64,000 nucleotides of DNA, from NCBI RefSeq assembly GCF_027484545.1, contig NZ_JAIXST010000134.1:1-64000 (forward strand), in the 5' to 3' direction. Below are positions 1-9,142 of this stretch, one piece after another; positions within the stretch are counted from its first letter, which is position 1, and each line of letters begins with the position of its first letter. Source of the stretch: Runella sp. (GTDB lineage Bacteria; Bacteroidota; Bacteroidia; Cytophagales; Spirosomataceae). The notes beneath the pieces are model-generated. The model saw only the letters and a list, made by a program, of their open reading frames with translations, was not told the origin of the DNA and did not search any database. Position numbers and translations under genes: made by a program.

Positions 1-159
1 AAACTACCTATTTGGACTTGTGATGAATCAAAAAATATAAACCCAAATCAATGTATATTACAATTTTAACTATATTGAATCTTTATCTAAACCTGTCAAC
101 CTATTTTAGGTAATGACAAACTGTAAACTGACTACTGTAAACTGTTAACTCCATTTCTG

Positions 160-167
160 TAACTTTG
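160..167 (+). promoter_or_regulatory. -7 promoter element (TAnnTTTG) for the M20 hydrolase
   Basis: TAACTTTG matches the Bacteroidota primary-sigma -7 consensus TAnnTTTG and lies 21 bases before the ATG at 189. It overlaps a possible TTG start at 165, which argues that translation starts at 189. No clear -33 TTTG is visible; the upstream bases are instead a degenerate repeat of CTGTAAACTG. Confidence 0.55.
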
Positions 168-188
168 CACTGGTCAAAACCAATTTTT

Positions 189-1274
189 ATGTCTGAAACC
201 GGCACAATTTCATCCCCCCACGCACTGGCGCAAGAGGCCATTCAATTACTTAAACAACTGATTTCTACGCAGTCCTTTAGTCGAGAAGAAGAAGGTACCG
301 CTGCTTTAATTGAGGATTTTTTCAATCGCAAAGGCACCCCTTTTCATCGCAAAAAAAACAACATTTGGGCTTATAATCAGTACTTTGACCCAAATAAACC
401 CACCGTTTTACTCAACTCACATCACGACACTGTCAAACCTAATCCTTCCTGGACGCTGAATCCGTATGAGCCGCTTGTAAAGGATGGAAAACTATTTGGT
501 TTGGGAAGCAACGATGCCGGGGGTTCGCTTTGCTCGCTTATCGTTACCTTCTGCTACTTTTACGATAACCCTAATCTGACCCATAATGTTGTGTTGGCCG
601 CTACCGCCGAAGAAGAGATTTCGGGACGGGAAGGTCTGGAAATGATTGTGGATGACCTGCCTCCCATTGAATTTGCCATTGTGGGTGAGCCCACGGATAT
701 GCACTTAGCAGTAGCCGAAAAAGGACTTTTAGTTCTTGATTGCATTGCCCACGGAAAATCAGGACATGCGGCGCGCGAAGAAGGCGAAAATGCCATTTAC
801 AAAGCCATTGAAGACATTCAGTGGATTAGAAGCTATCAATTCTCTAAAGTATCACCCACGCTGGGGCCCATCAAAATGTCGGTGACAATTATCAACGCGG
901 GAACACAGCACAATGTGGTACCCGACGCCTGCAAGTTTACGATAGATGTGCGCGTCACTGACCAATACACACTCGAAGAAGTAATTTCGGTCATTCAACA
1001 AAATATTCAGTCCGAAATAGCCGCCCGTTCCATTCGGTTGCGTCCATCAAGCATTCCTGTCGAGCATCCTATTGTTAAAGCAGGTATCAAATTAGGTCGC
1101 ACTACCTACGGTTCACCCACTACTTCCGACCAGGCACTGATTGACTGCCCATCACTCAAAATGGGCCCGGGACATTCAGGTCGTTCGCATACCGCCGATG
1201 AGTTTATTTATTTGTACGAAATAGAAGAGGGCATTTCCCAATATATCAAGATGTTGGAGGACGTGATTTTGTAA
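189..1274 (+). CDS. M20 family metallopeptidase, acetylornithine/succinylornithine deacetylase-like
   Basis: Zinc-dependent amidohydrolase of the M20 family, probably cytoplasmic. Metal-site and catalytic motifs appear in order: NSHHDTVKP (about residue 78), GLGSNDAGG, ATAEEEISG with the catalytic Glu pair, VGEPT, GKSGHAA opening the lid domain, and GPGHSGRSHTADE near the C-terminus. The protein is about 361 residues, usual for the ArgE/DapE group. In Bacteroidota, close relatives act as N-acetyl- or N-succinyl-ornithine deacetylases in arginine synthesis, but no other arginine gene lies nearby, so the substrate is inferred. ATG 189 is preferred over TTG 165 because the latter sits in the promoter -7 element. 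Confidence 0.85.
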   Translation: MSETGTISSPHALAQEAIQLLKQLISTQSFSREEEGTAALIEDFFNRKGTPFHRKKNNIWAYNQYFDPNKPTVLLNSHHDTVKPNPSWTLNPYEPLVKDGKLFGLGSNDAGGSLCSLIVTFCYFYDNPNLTHNVVLAATAEEEISGREGLEMIVDDLPPIEFAIVGEPTDMHLAVAEKGLLVLDCIAHGKSGHAAREEGENAIYKAIEDIQWIRSYQFSKVSPTLGPIKMSVTIINAGTQHNVVPDACKFTIDVRVTDQYTLEEVISVIQQNIQSEIAARSIRLRPSSIPVEHPIVKAGIKLGRTTYGSPTTSDQALIDCPSLKMGPGHSGRSHTADEFIYLYEIEEGISQYIKMLEDVIL

Positions 1275-1352
1275 AAAAGTGGTAGTTTTAAAGTGAATTC
1301 GATTTAAAGTTGAAGCTTTGTTAGTCTAACTTACTCTTACCATTATTGCTAA

Positions 1353-1880
1353 ATGAAAAAATGGTTTTCGGCTCTTTTTCTTCTGCTGGTCTTACTCAAA
1401 ATCGGAGGCTTTGTCGCCATTTTGAGTATTCAGCGAGAATTGATTCGAGAAAAAGTAATCCGAAAAATTGCCCGCCATTTAGAAAACGAAGAGTTAGTTT
1501 GTATTGTAGGTACCTCCCAAAACTTGGCCAACATGGAGTGGGAAAAAGAAGGAAAAGAGTTTTGGTTCAATGATAATTTATACGACGTAGTACGGACCGA
1601 AACTATGAAGGGTTTGGTTCATTACTATTGCCTTTCAGACAACGAAGAAAGTAGATTGGCCGTACATATTCAAGCCCTTTCTCAGTCCGATGCTTCTTCG
1701 ATGAATGGCGTAATAAAGGAAATTTTGAATTTGATTTTCCAGCAGCTGATCCCGACAAACGATTTTCAGTACGAATTCAAAAATTCATTTTTCTACTCTC
1801 GGCAACAATCCATCCACTCTATTTCAATTTACTGTTTTTTGTACTTCTCAAAACTCCTGGACCCTCCTAAAGCCATTTAG
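1353..1880 (+). CDS. hypothetical membrane-anchored protein upstream of a TonB receptor
   Basis: I do not recognise this 175-residue protein. Residues 5-24 form one hydrophobic helix after a short positive N-terminus (MKKW), giving an uncleaved anchor or signal peptide with no lipobox. The rest is soluble, with a basic amphipathic stretch (about 28-45) and a short hydrophobic run near the C-terminus. It is followed after 106 bases by a same-strand TonB-dependent receptor, and small partner proteins are often placed beside such receptors, so co-expression is plausible but unproven. The start ATG follows a short AT-rich leader with no Shine-Dalgarno sequence, which is normal here. Confidence 0.6.
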   Translation: MKKWFSALFLLLVLLKIGGFVAILSIQRELIREKVIRKIARHLENEELVCIVGTSQNLANMEWEKEGKEFWFNDNLYDVVRTETMKGLVHYYCLSDNEESRLAVHIQALSQSDASSMNGVIKEILNLIFQQLIPTNDFQYEFKNSFFYSRQQSIHSISIYCFLYFSKLLDPPKAI

Positions 1881-1986
1881 AATAAAGTATTCAGCCTAAT
1901 ATTATCAATACTTTCTGTATTGATAGGGCAGTGTATTGCTTAAAAAAATGTCCAATCAGGAATTTCAAATCAACATTCTATTTTCA

Positions 1987-4158
1987 ATGAAAAAATCTCT
2001 TCTTTTATTATATATTCTCTTGTGCGCAGGTATCACTTTTGCTCAGGAAACTACCAAATCGCTGGACGAAGTCATTATCAAAGAGAAAAAGAAAGCGGCC
2101 AGAGAACGAGCCGAGTTTATGCGTCATGCCCAATCGGTAGAAGCGCTTTCCGAAGCCGACCTCAACCGAAACAATCCCGCCTTTGTAGAGCAAACTGTTG
2201 GAACAATGACCGGTGTTCAGGTAGATAAAAGGACCCAACTCGGTGGCCAACGCATCGTAATTCGGGGCTACGGCAACGACCAAAAATTCAATAACTGGGG
2301 TATCAAAGCCTACTACAACGGAGTGCCCATTACGACGGCAGATGGAATAACCATTATGGATGATATTGATTTTGGCCTGGTCAACAACATTGAGGTAATC
2401 AAAGGGCCGGCCGCGACCATGTACGGCGGCGGTGTAGGGGGTGTTGCTCGTTTTTACCTCCGACCTTCTGAAACAAAGGGTGTGTCATTGTCCGAAAAAC
2501 TGATTGTCGGTTCGTATGGTTTGTTTCAATCCAATACCCGTTTGGACGTAGTAAATGACAGTTCTGCTATGTTTTTGAGCTATGGCCACTTACAGTCAGA
2601 CGGTTACCGTCCGCGCGGCAACAGTTTAAAAAACTACTTGACTTATTTTGGTGAATTTAAATTGAACAAAAAGCAAACCGTTACAGCCTACTTTAGTCAT
2701 AACTACTCGCACGAGGGCGTTACGGGACAAATTTCGTACGCAGATTATTATGCGGGTATCGATAACGGGAATCCTGCATATACCAAGAAAAATGCACGAA
2801 ATAATATTCAGGCAACTCGTTTTGCATTAACTAATCGCTACGCTTTTTCGAGTAAACTCAGCAATTCTACCTCCATTTTTTACTCAAATCAGGATTTCAA
2901 AAGAGTAGCTGCCGGTGCTGATGAAAGTAGTATGAACCCAAATTTTGGTCTTAGGTCTGTTTTTAATTTAAAATCCAATATTGGTGTCAATGCGTTCAAT
3001 GAATTAGACTTAGGAACCGAAATTCAACAATCAAGATCATTGATTTCCAATTATAGATTTCTGGGCACCGACGATGCAAATCCTCTTAAAGTTCAGGATA
3101 TTTCCAAAGGCTCCTACTTTAAGTACGTAACCAACCAAAATTCATTTTTTATTCACAACCGAACTACCATCAAATCGCTTAATTTAGCGTTGATTTTAGG
3201 GCTTAGTGCCAACCAACTCAACTACAATCGGACTGATTTACTGGCACCTCTTGGTTTAGTGACAGGTTACAACAAAGATTTATCATTTGGTAAATCGTTT
3301 GCAACCTCCATCAACCCGCACGTGGCTTTGCAGAAAATGATTAAAAACCACATCATCAATTTAAGCTACAGTGAAGGCTACAATGCGCCAACCGCAACAA
3401 CGGCCTTTATCACGACCGTCAATAAAACAAACGACGATTTGTTGCCAGAAAAAGCACGGATGTGGGATTTAGGATTCCAAGGCTTACTTCTTAACAACCG
3501 ATTAGATTATAAGCTCTCCTTATTCTCCATTGATATTACTAACAAACTGACTCAACTATCAGGAGTAATACCTACGGGTGGAACTTACACCTACTGGGCA
3601 AACACAGGAAATCAAAACAACAAAGGGCTGGAATTAAGCTTGGGCTACATCCTGACTCCTAACCAAGGCAAAGGATTTATTCAGAAAATAGAGCCGTTTT
3701 TCAATCTGTCAAGTTATAACTTCAAGTATAGCGATTTCAAAACCAAATTTGGCAACGACGTGGTGGACTATTCCCAAAAACAGGTCGTAGGCGTTCCTCC
3801 AACCAAGTATACGTTAGGGCTTGATATCACTACCAATATTGCTTTCTATTGGAACAACACCCTCAATTATTTGGGTGATGTATATACCGATTTTGCAAAT
3901 AAGAACAGTGTAAAGGGCTTTACTTTGCTGAACAGCAAGATTGGCTATAAGTACGCAGGTAAAAAAGTGGATTTGGATGTATTTGTAGCGGGCAATAACC
4001 TCACCAATCAAATCAATTACACATTCCTGTTCTTGGGAAACAATATCAATGATACCGATCCGGGCAGTGGCTATCCCGCCAATGTAACCACGGACGTAAA
4101 TCCGGGCCCAAGCAAAGCCAATTATTTTGGCGGAATGAGCATTAAGTACAAGTTTTAA
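1987..4158 (+). CDS. TonB-dependent outer membrane receptor, FecA-like
   Basis: A 723-residue outer membrane gated channel that takes up a chelated metal, siderophore or similar ligand using TonB energy. The signal peptide is residues 1-20 and ends in TFAQ. A TonB box-like segment (SLDEVIIKEK) follows, then a plug domain with the motifs VIRGYGND and EVIKGPAATMYGGGVGG, then a 22-strand barrel region ending in the aromatic residue of SIKYKF. There is no carboxypeptidase-like N-terminal domain, so this is not a SusC protein. I chose ATG 1987 over a TTG 51 bases upstream because it starts directly at the signal peptide. The substrate cannot be read from sequence. Confidence 0.9.
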   Translation: MKKSLLLLYILLCAGITFAQETTKSLDEVIIKEKKKAARERAEFMRHAQSVEALSEADLNRNNPAFVEQTVGTMTGVQVDKRTQLGGQRIVIRGYGNDQKFNNWGIKAYYNGVPITTADGITIMDDIDFGLVNNIEVIKGPAATMYGGGVGGVARFYLRPSETKGVSLSEKLIVGSYGLFQSNTRLDVVNDSSAMFLSYGHLQSDGYRPRGNSLKNYLTYFGEFKLNKKQTVTAYFSHNYSHEGVTGQISYADYYAGIDNGNPAYTKKNARNNIQATRFALTNRYAFSSKLSNSTSIFYSNQDFKRVAAGADESSMNPNFGLRSVFNLKSNIGVNAFNELDLGTEIQQSRSLISNYRFLGTDDANPLKVQDISKGSYFKYVTNQNSFFIHNRTTIKSLNLALILGLSANQLNYNRTDLLAPLGLVTGYNKDLSFGKSFATSINPHVALQKMIKNHIINLSYSEGYNAPTATTAFITTVNKTNDDLLPEKARMWDLGFQGLLLNNRLDYKLSLFSIDITNKLTQLSGVIPTGGTYTYWANTGNQNNKGLELSLGYILTPNQGKGFIQKIEPFFNLSSYNFKYSDFKTKFGNDVVDYSQKQVVGVPPTKYTLGLDITTNIAFYWNNTLNYLGDVYTDFANKNSVKGFTLLNSKIGYKYAGKKVDLDVFVAGNNLTNQINYTFLFLGNNINDTDPGSGYPANVTTDVNPGPSKANYFGGMSIKYKF

Positions 4159-4191
4159 GTAAGACGACGATTTCTCTTGATTTGAGGGCAA

Positions 4192-4227
4192 AATGCCGAC
4201 AGGATAAATGGTTCGCCTGTCGGCATT
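4192..4227 (+). terminator. hairpin after the TonB receptor
   Basis: A perfect 12-bp inverted repeat (AATGCCGACAGG and its complement) with a 12-base loop starts 33 bases after the receptor stop codon. The following T-run is short, so it may act as a terminator or a 3' stabilising hairpin. Confidence 0.6.
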
Positions 4228-4353
4228 GCTTTGAAATTGTCAATTAAAACTTTAAAATCAACAGATTACCATAAAATACAAGTCAAAAGGACACTTTATC
4301 CAAGCTTTTAAGGTTATTTCTCCATATAATCTATTCTAAGAATTTATATTCCA

Positions 4354-5178
4354 ATGACCGATTTTTCGCAATTACCTGCCCAACGTCAGCAACAACTCCT
4401 CGCCTTTGACCGTCTTCTCAACATCATGGATGATTTGCGGACACAATGTCCATGGGACAAAAAGCAGACCATGCACAGTTTACGGCATTTGACGATTGAA
4501 GAAACCTACGAACTCTCGGATGCTATCATGGAAAATGATTTGCCTGAAATCAAAAAGGAGTTGGGTGACATTCTGTTACACATTGTATTTTACGCCAAAA
4601 TCGCTTCCGAAACTAACGACTTTGAGATAAAAGACGTATTGCACGGTATTTGTGAAAAACTTATCGTGCGTCATCCGCATATCTATGGCGATGGCAGCGG
4701 CCAACTGGTAAAAGCCGAAACCGAAGAACAGGTCAAGCAAAATTGGGAGCAAATCAAACTCAAAGAAGGCAATAAGTCGGTATTGGGCGGTGTTCCTGCC
4801 TCGCTGCCAGCGCTTGTCAAAGCCATGCGTATTCAGGAAAAAGCGCGGGGTGCAGGTTTTGATTGGGAAGAAAAACAGCAGGTATGGGAAAAAGTAGAAG
4901 AAGAAATGCAGGAATTTAAAGAGCATTTCAACGCCGAAGACAATTCGGTGATTGACAAAGAAAAAGCCGAAGGTGAGTTTGGTGATTTGTTGTTTTCGTT
5001 GGTCAACTACGCCCGTTTTATTGACATTAACCCCGAAACTGCGCTCGAACGCACGAACAAAAAATTCATCAAACGTTTCAATTACCTCGAAACTCAATCT
5101 CGGGCAGACGGCAAACAATTGCATGAAATGACCCTTGCCGAAATGGATGAATACTGGAACAAAGCTAAGACATTATAG
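4354..5178 (+). CDS. mazG: nucleoside triphosphate pyrophosphohydrolase MazG
   Basis: Hydrolyses (d)NTPs to monophosphate and pyrophosphate, cleaning the nucleotide pool; cytoplasmic. Two MazG domains are visible. The first (about residues 25-110) has CPWDKKQT, EETYEL and ELGDILLHIVFYA, with the Mg-binding EExxE and ExxD pattern. The second (about 160-260) has EEKQQVWEKVEEEMQEF and EFGDLLFSLVNYAR. The length of 274 residues is typical of full two-domain enzymes. It is a single gene between two hairpins, with no recognisable partner. Confidence 0.95.
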   Translation: MTDFSQLPAQRQQQLLAFDRLLNIMDDLRTQCPWDKKQTMHSLRHLTIEETYELSDAIMENDLPEIKKELGDILLHIVFYAKIASETNDFEIKDVLHGICEKLIVRHPHIYGDGSGQLVKAETEEQVKQNWEQIKLKEGNKSVLGGVPASLPALVKAMRIQEKARGAGFDWEEKQQVWEKVEEEMQEFKEHFNAEDNSVIDKEKAEGEFGDLLFSLVNYARFIDINPETALERTNKKFIKRFNYLETQSRADGKQLHEMTLAEMDEYWNKAKTL

Positions 5179-5223
5179 ATTTCTTCTAACGGAGTAAACA
5201 GCAACTCTGTTACTTTTTTTCAA

Positions 5224-5273
5224 ATGAACGTCTATTGAATAATCGGCTTCTTAGTTACTCAATAGACGTTCAT
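5224..5273 (+). other. 15-bp inverted repeat between mazG and the next gene
   Basis: ATGAACGTCTATTGA and its exact complement flank a 20-base spacer. The repeat ends 19 bases before the start codon of the next gene. With no T-run after it, it could be a weak mazG terminator, an operator, or a structure in the leader of the following mRNA. Confidence 0.45.
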
Positions 5274-5292
5274 CATTTGAAGAGGAAAAGCA

Positions 5293-6378
5293 ATGAAAAT
5301 CCAGCTGTACGTTATTCTATTTTTCCTTTTTGCGTTTGCCGCGCATGCCCAAAGTCCCTTTACTGCTTCGTGGGATTTTGAAGGAAACACCGGCGGCAAC
5401 GTTAATAATCCCAACATAAACATTTCACCTGCCAATCTCTCCAATGTCAATGCGGCAGGCTATCCGGCCGGTGCGACTGGTGATGCCATCAGCATTCGTT
5501 TGTGGCCAACGACCGGACTCGATGGCAGCAAATACGTGGAAGTGTCGTTGACTCCTCAAAATTATCGGATGAGTATTACTTCTATCTCTTTTGATTGTAA
5601 CAGATCGGCTCAGGGGCCAACGCAATTATCCGTTCGTACGAATCAGGATGGCTTTGGCAGTAATATTGGTTCTGCATCCGTCGGAACGAATTTTAGCAAT
5701 TACAACTATTCCGTTTCGTTCAATGGTTTGGAAAACACCGTCAGTTTCCGAATTTATGCCCACTCGGCTATGGATAATCTCGGCACGCTCAGGCTTGATA
5801 ATCTGCACATAAACGGTACTGTTTTGGTGGTTCCTTTACCTGTCGAGCTAACTTATTTTCGAGGGCAGGTTTTCAACAACCAAATTCAATTAAGTTGGGA
5901 AACGGCTTGGGAACGCAATGCCGCTTATTTTGAAGTACAGCGCAGCAGCGATTTGAAAGAATTTGTTACCTTGAAAACAGTAGCGGCTGTAGGCGATACC
6001 CGTGACAAGGCTTACTACACATTTACGGATGAGTCTCCTATGCCGGGCACAAATTACTTTCGCCTTCGGCAAACTGACTCCGATGGAAAGTTTGAATTTT
6101 CAAAAATTATTTCGGTAAAAACAGATACTCAAAAGCCGGAAATTTGGCTCTATGGAAATCCCGTTTCTGCCCGTCAAATTCGAGTAAGATTGCAAAATAT
6201 TGACCCTTCCCAAGTACAATTGGTTTCACTTAACGGACAATCATTCCCATTTAGCCGGCAATCTGTCACCACAAATGATTATCTTCTTCAAACAAATGCC
6301 CCTTCCGGTTTGTATTGGTTAGTAGGGCAATTCCAAAACCAAAAAATATCCCAAAAGGTATTGCTCATTGAACCTTAA
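5293..6378 (+). CDS. secreted protein with degenerate type IX sorting C-terminus
   Basis: Signal peptide at residues 1-20 (ending AHAQ). Residues 22-180 form a beta-rich domain beginning ASWDFEGNTGG, a layout common at the N-terminus of secreted Bacteroidota proteins. Residues 185-275 look fibronectin-like, with the phrase LPVELTYFRGQ and the motif YFRLRQTDSDGKFEFS that usually precede a sorting domain. The last 80 residues (YGNPVSARQIRV, SLNGQ, APSGLYWLVG, QKVLLIEP) resemble the type IX type A sorting domain. It is probably exported across the outer membrane and surface-attached or released. The binding function is unknown. The start is the only one that places the signal peptide correctly. 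Confidence 0.75.
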   Translation: MKIQLYVILFFLFAFAAHAQSPFTASWDFEGNTGGNVNNPNINISPANLSNVNAAGYPAGATGDAISIRLWPTTGLDGSKYVEVSLTPQNYRMSITSISFDCNRSAQGPTQLSVRTNQDGFGSNIGSASVGTNFSNYNYSVSFNGLENTVSFRIYAHSAMDNLGTLRLDNLHINGTVLVVPLPVELTYFRGQVFNNQIQLSWETAWERNAAYFEVQRSSDLKEFVTLKTVAAVGDTRDKAYYTFTDESPMPGTNYFRLRQTDSDGKFEFSKIISVKTDTQKPEIWLYGNPVSARQIRVRLQNIDPSQVQLVSLNGQSFPFSRQSVTTNDYLLQTNAPSGLYWLVGQFQNQKISQKVLLIEP

Positions 6379-6390
6379 CGGAACCACACA

Positions 6391-6984
6391 ATGAGAAAAT
6401 TAACAGCGGCTATTTTCATGGCGATTGTTGCCACGTTATCCCTTCATGCCCAATCGGCAACTACACTTCAGGAAATCACAGAACGACAGGCGCATCTTCA
6501 GCGAGTCAGTACTTTGACATTGGCAGGTTGGTCGGTAGCTAATTTGGCCGTAAGCGGCATTGCCATTGGTCAGGCCGAAGGAAGCAACCGATATTTCCAC
6601 GAAATGAATTTGTATTGGAATGCTGTTAATGTGGGTATTGCGGGTATTGGCCTCCTGAGTTTACGTAAAAAACACTCATCTTCAACCGTTTCTTCGGTAG
6701 TAAAAGAGCACTACGCACTCCAAAATAGCTTATTGCTCAATACCGGTTTGGACCTTGCGTATGTCACAAGCGGATTTTGGTTGTTGGACAAATCCAAAAC
6801 CGAACTAAGCCCAATTCGAAACGACCGTTTTCGAGGATTTGGGCAGGCGGTAATCGTTCAGGGCGGCTTTTTGTTGGTCTTTGACCTAACCAATTATTTC
6901 ATACATCGTTCCGATAACCCCCGTTTGCATCGCTTATTGGACACCATTGCAATCAACGGAAATGGCGTGAGTTTAAAGTTTTAG
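6391..6984 (+). CDS. conserved membrane protein, DUF6992-like
   Basis: A 197-residue protein with a signal peptide (residues 1-20, ending LHAQ), followed by about four hydrophobic segments near residues 44-60, 75-95, 115-135 and 150-170. The wording of the sequence (GWSVANLAVSGIAIGQ, MNLYWNAVNVGIAGIGL) resembles a small Bacteroidota family I recall as DUF6992, whose function is unknown; the assignment is from memory. It starts 12 bases after the preceding secreted protein, so the two are probably co-transcribed. Confidence 0.65.
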   Translation: MRKLTAAIFMAIVATLSLHAQSATTLQEITERQAHLQRVSTLTLAGWSVANLAVSGIAIGQAEGSNRYFHEMNLYWNAVNVGIAGIGLLSLRKKHSSSTVSSVVKEHYALQNSLLLNTGLDLAYVTSGFWLLDKSKTELSPIRNDRFRGFGQAVIVQGGFLLVFDLTNYFIHRSDNPRLHRLLDTIAINGNGVSLKF

Positions 6985-6986
6985 CT

Positions 6987-6994
6987 TATATTTG
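6987..6994 (+). promoter_or_regulatory. -7 element TATATTTG
   Basis: Exact match to TAnnTTTG, 45 bases before the TTG start of the DUF481-like gene. It suggests that gene has its own promoter. Confidence 0.45.
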
Positions 6995-7039
6995 TAGAGT
7001 TTAGTCTAAAAAGTATAACTGACCTAATTCCCATAAACC

Positions 7040-7861
7040 TTGCGACTATTTTTACTTTTTATCATTTCAATGGCTGTATTTTGTTGCGAAGCCACGGCCC
7101 AAAGTACATCCTCAGATACCTTACAGGTCGTTTCAACTGATACGACTGGCAGCGGAGACGACGATCCGAACTATGCCGTTGCGGAATCAGAACAAGACAG
7201 CACGGCAAAGTTTCATTACCGATTTACAACGGATGGCATTGCTTCGGCGGGAAACGTACAACGGATATTACTACAGCTGTCGTCGGCGTTGGATTGGAAG
7301 CCTACCAACCAATTCAAGTTATCAAGCAGTCCTTCTTTTGTCTATGGAAAACAAGGCGAACTGTTGGCTGAGCGAGAATTCTTTGCCGATATGAGAGGCT
7401 CGTTTTGGCACCAAAAACCAATTTACGGTCTGGCATTTATATCTTGGGAGAAAAGTAACCTGCGAAATATCCTGAATCGTTGGACCCAAGCTGCGGGTGT
7501 GGGTTTCAAGATTATTCAGAAACAGAAAGTCTATTTTTCAATTACGAACTTGATTTTACACGAAGTAACCGACTTTACTGAAAGGAATGATATTGATGTA
7601 TGGCGAAACTCGACCCGATTGCTGGGTGAATTTGCGCCGGGTAAATCAGGAAAGTTTAGAATTACGAGTGTTGTATTTTTGCAACCGGCAATTTCTGTAC
7701 GCAACAACCTTCGCTGGAGCAGTACACTGACTATGGCTTATAAACTGAGTAACGCCATCAGTCTGCGTACTAGATTTGAGGATGCCTATGAAAGTTATAC
7801 GGCAATTGGACGAAAACCCAACGATTTCCGTTGGACCATCGGTTTATCCATCGAAAATTAA
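7040..7861 (+). CDS. DUF481 family outer membrane protein
   Basis: A 273-residue protein with a signal peptide (about residues 1-20, ending ATAQ), then a low-complexity acidic linker, then a repetitive beta-barrel region of alternating aromatic strands (for example SWEKSNLRNILNRWTQAAGVGF, ending in IGLSIEN). This matches the YdiY/DUF481 salt-induced outer membrane family. The start is a TTG, placed so that the basic and hydrophobic signal peptide begins at once; the next ATG would cut the signal short. The role in the envelope is unknown. Confidence 0.7.
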   Translation: MRLFLLFIISMAVFCCEATAQSTSSDTLQVVSTDTTGSGDDDPNYAVAESEQDSTAKFHYRFTTDGIASAGNVQRILLQLSSALDWKPTNQFKLSSSPSFVYGKQGELLAEREFFADMRGSFWHQKPIYGLAFISWEKSNLRNILNRWTQAAGVGFKIIQKQKVYFSITNLILHEVTDFTERNDIDVWRNSTRLLGEFAPGKSGKFRITSVVFLQPAISVRNNLRWSSTLTMAYKLSNAISLRTRFEDAYESYTAIGRKPNDFRWTIGLSIEN

Positions 7862-7872
7862 CGTTAAAATTT

Positions 7873-8304
7873 GTGAAAGTTGACAAAGAAAACGGCAACA
7901 AATTCCTTTTTGTCTATGGAACATTGATGCAGGATTTTTCAAATCCTTTTTCTAAAAAGCTGAAACAGAAGGGCATTTGGCGGGGAAAGGGTTCATTCCC
8001 CGGACAACTATTCGACTTAGGCAGCTACCCGGGCGCTGTTTACCAACCCGGTGCAACTACCCATGTACAGGGAGAAGTTTGGGAATTGACTGATTTTCAA
8101 AAAACCATTACTTCTCTGGATCATTACGAAGGAATTCATGATTTCAATCCTGAATATGTCCGCCAAGAAGTTCCTGTCGAACTTGAAAATGGAGAAACGA
8201 TTCATTGCCGGGTGTATCTTTTTTGCCAATCGGTTATATCATTCAGGCTAATTGCCCACGGAGATTATCGAAAATGGCTTTCGGAAACTGAACAACATTT
8301 ATAA
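7873..8304 (+). CDS. gamma-glutamylcyclotransferase-like (AIG2/GGCT fold) protein
   Basis: Small cytoplasmic enzyme-like protein. The hallmark substrate loop FVYGTLM is about 13 residues from the start, and the catalytic-acid region LDHYEG is near residue 90; the length of about 143 residues suits the family. Members cyclise gamma-glutamyl amines or peptides, releasing 5-oxoproline, but the substrate here is not evident. The GTG start at 7873 lies 12 bases after the preceding stop. An in-frame ATG at 7831 would overlap the upstream gene by 31 bases and add a poorly folded N-terminus, so I prefer GTG. Confidence 0.75.
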   Translation: MKVDKENGNKFLFVYGTLMQDFSNPFSKKLKQKGIWRGKGSFPGQLFDLGSYPGAVYQPGATTHVQGEVWELTDFQKTITSLDHYEGIHDFNPEYVRQEVPVELENGETIHCRVYLFCQSVISFRLIAHGDYRKWLSETEQHL

Positions 8305-8307
8305 TCA

Positions 8308-9060
8308 TTGGACGTTAAAAAATTTATCGTCTCTTTTTCCCAACCTGTGAATCGTTTTTATACATATTTCTTACTCATTTTTTGGACACTGACTGGGCAT
8401 CTCTATGCCCAAAAAGGCTATGTCATAGGCAAAGTCGTGGATGTTTCTACCAAAGAAGGGCTCAATTTGGCAATAATTACCAACCTGAAAACCAGAGACA
8501 TGACCAAAACCAACAAGCAAGGGGTCTTTTTTTTGGATGCTTCCGTAGGTGATTCCCTCGAAATTGCCAGCCTTACGCACGTGCGAGGGGCTTTTCGGTG
8601 GGATGGAAACTCGGAAGAAATTACAATTCAATTGAAAAAATTGGATAAAGCCATTGAATTGCCCGAAGTAAAAGTGACTTCCAAACGCGAACAACAGCTC
8701 GAAAAAGAAATAAAACAAGTATTGGCCGAGCCCGAAGCCCGAAAAAACCTTTCGTTTGGAGAAGCAATTTCCATGGCTCAATCTCCGATTACTTTGTTGT
8801 ATGAACTTTTTAGCAAGTCAGCGAAAGAAGACCGCATGGTAGCGATGCTGATGCAGGAAAAACGCCGCCGTGATTTAGCTAATTATCGCTTTGGGATGAT
8901 TGCCGGGCAAGCTACTGAGTTGAGTGGCGATGGCTTGATACGCTTTCGTTATTTCTGCGATTTTTCTGAGGAATTTATGCTTCTTTCTACCGACTACGAC
9001 CTTACTTACCAAGTACTTCAATGTTGGAAAGTCTATAAGCGAATCAAAAAAAAGACGTAA
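8308..9060 (+). CDS. secreted protein with carboxypeptidase-regulatory-like domain
   Basis: After a signal peptide ending HLYAQ (about residue 35), residues 38-115 form a transthyretin-like domain of the CarboxypepD_reg type (GYVIGKVVDVSTKEGLNLA, KTNKQGVFFLDASVGDSL). The remainder is a charged helical region with many Lys/Arg and Glu. Such proteins are periplasmic or outer-membrane associated in Bacteroidota, and the function is unknown. The start could be TTG 8308, only 4 bases after the previous stop, or GTG 8347, which gives a more compact signal peptide. Close spacing suggests an operon with the upstream genes. Confidence 0.7.
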   Translation: MDVKKFIVSFSQPVNRFYTYFLLIFWTLTGHLYAQKGYVIGKVVDVSTKEGLNLAIITNLKTRDMTKTNKQGVFFLDASVGDSLEIASLTHVRGAFRWDGNSEEITIQLKKLDKAIELPEVKVTSKREQQLEKEIKQVLAEPEARKNLSFGEAISMAQSPITLLYELFSKSAKEDRMVAMLMQEKRRRDLANYRFGMIAGQATELSGDGLIRFRYFCDFSEEFMLLSTDYDLTYQVLQCWKVYKRIKKKT

Positions 9061-9142
9061 AGCCTTGTAGAATTTGAGCATTTTTTCGATTATTGGGCTG
9101 AATTCATAAATCAATTATTTAAACCCTTAAAAGTCCAAAACC

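Noticed and set aside
165-188. TTG start of the M20 gene
   Set aside because: It overlaps the TAACTTTG promoter -7 element; ATG 189 starts the normal family N-terminus.
4576-5124. 182-residue leftward frame opposite mazG
   Set aside because: It is the mirror of MazG coding bias, rich in Phe/Leu, with no family and no start signal.
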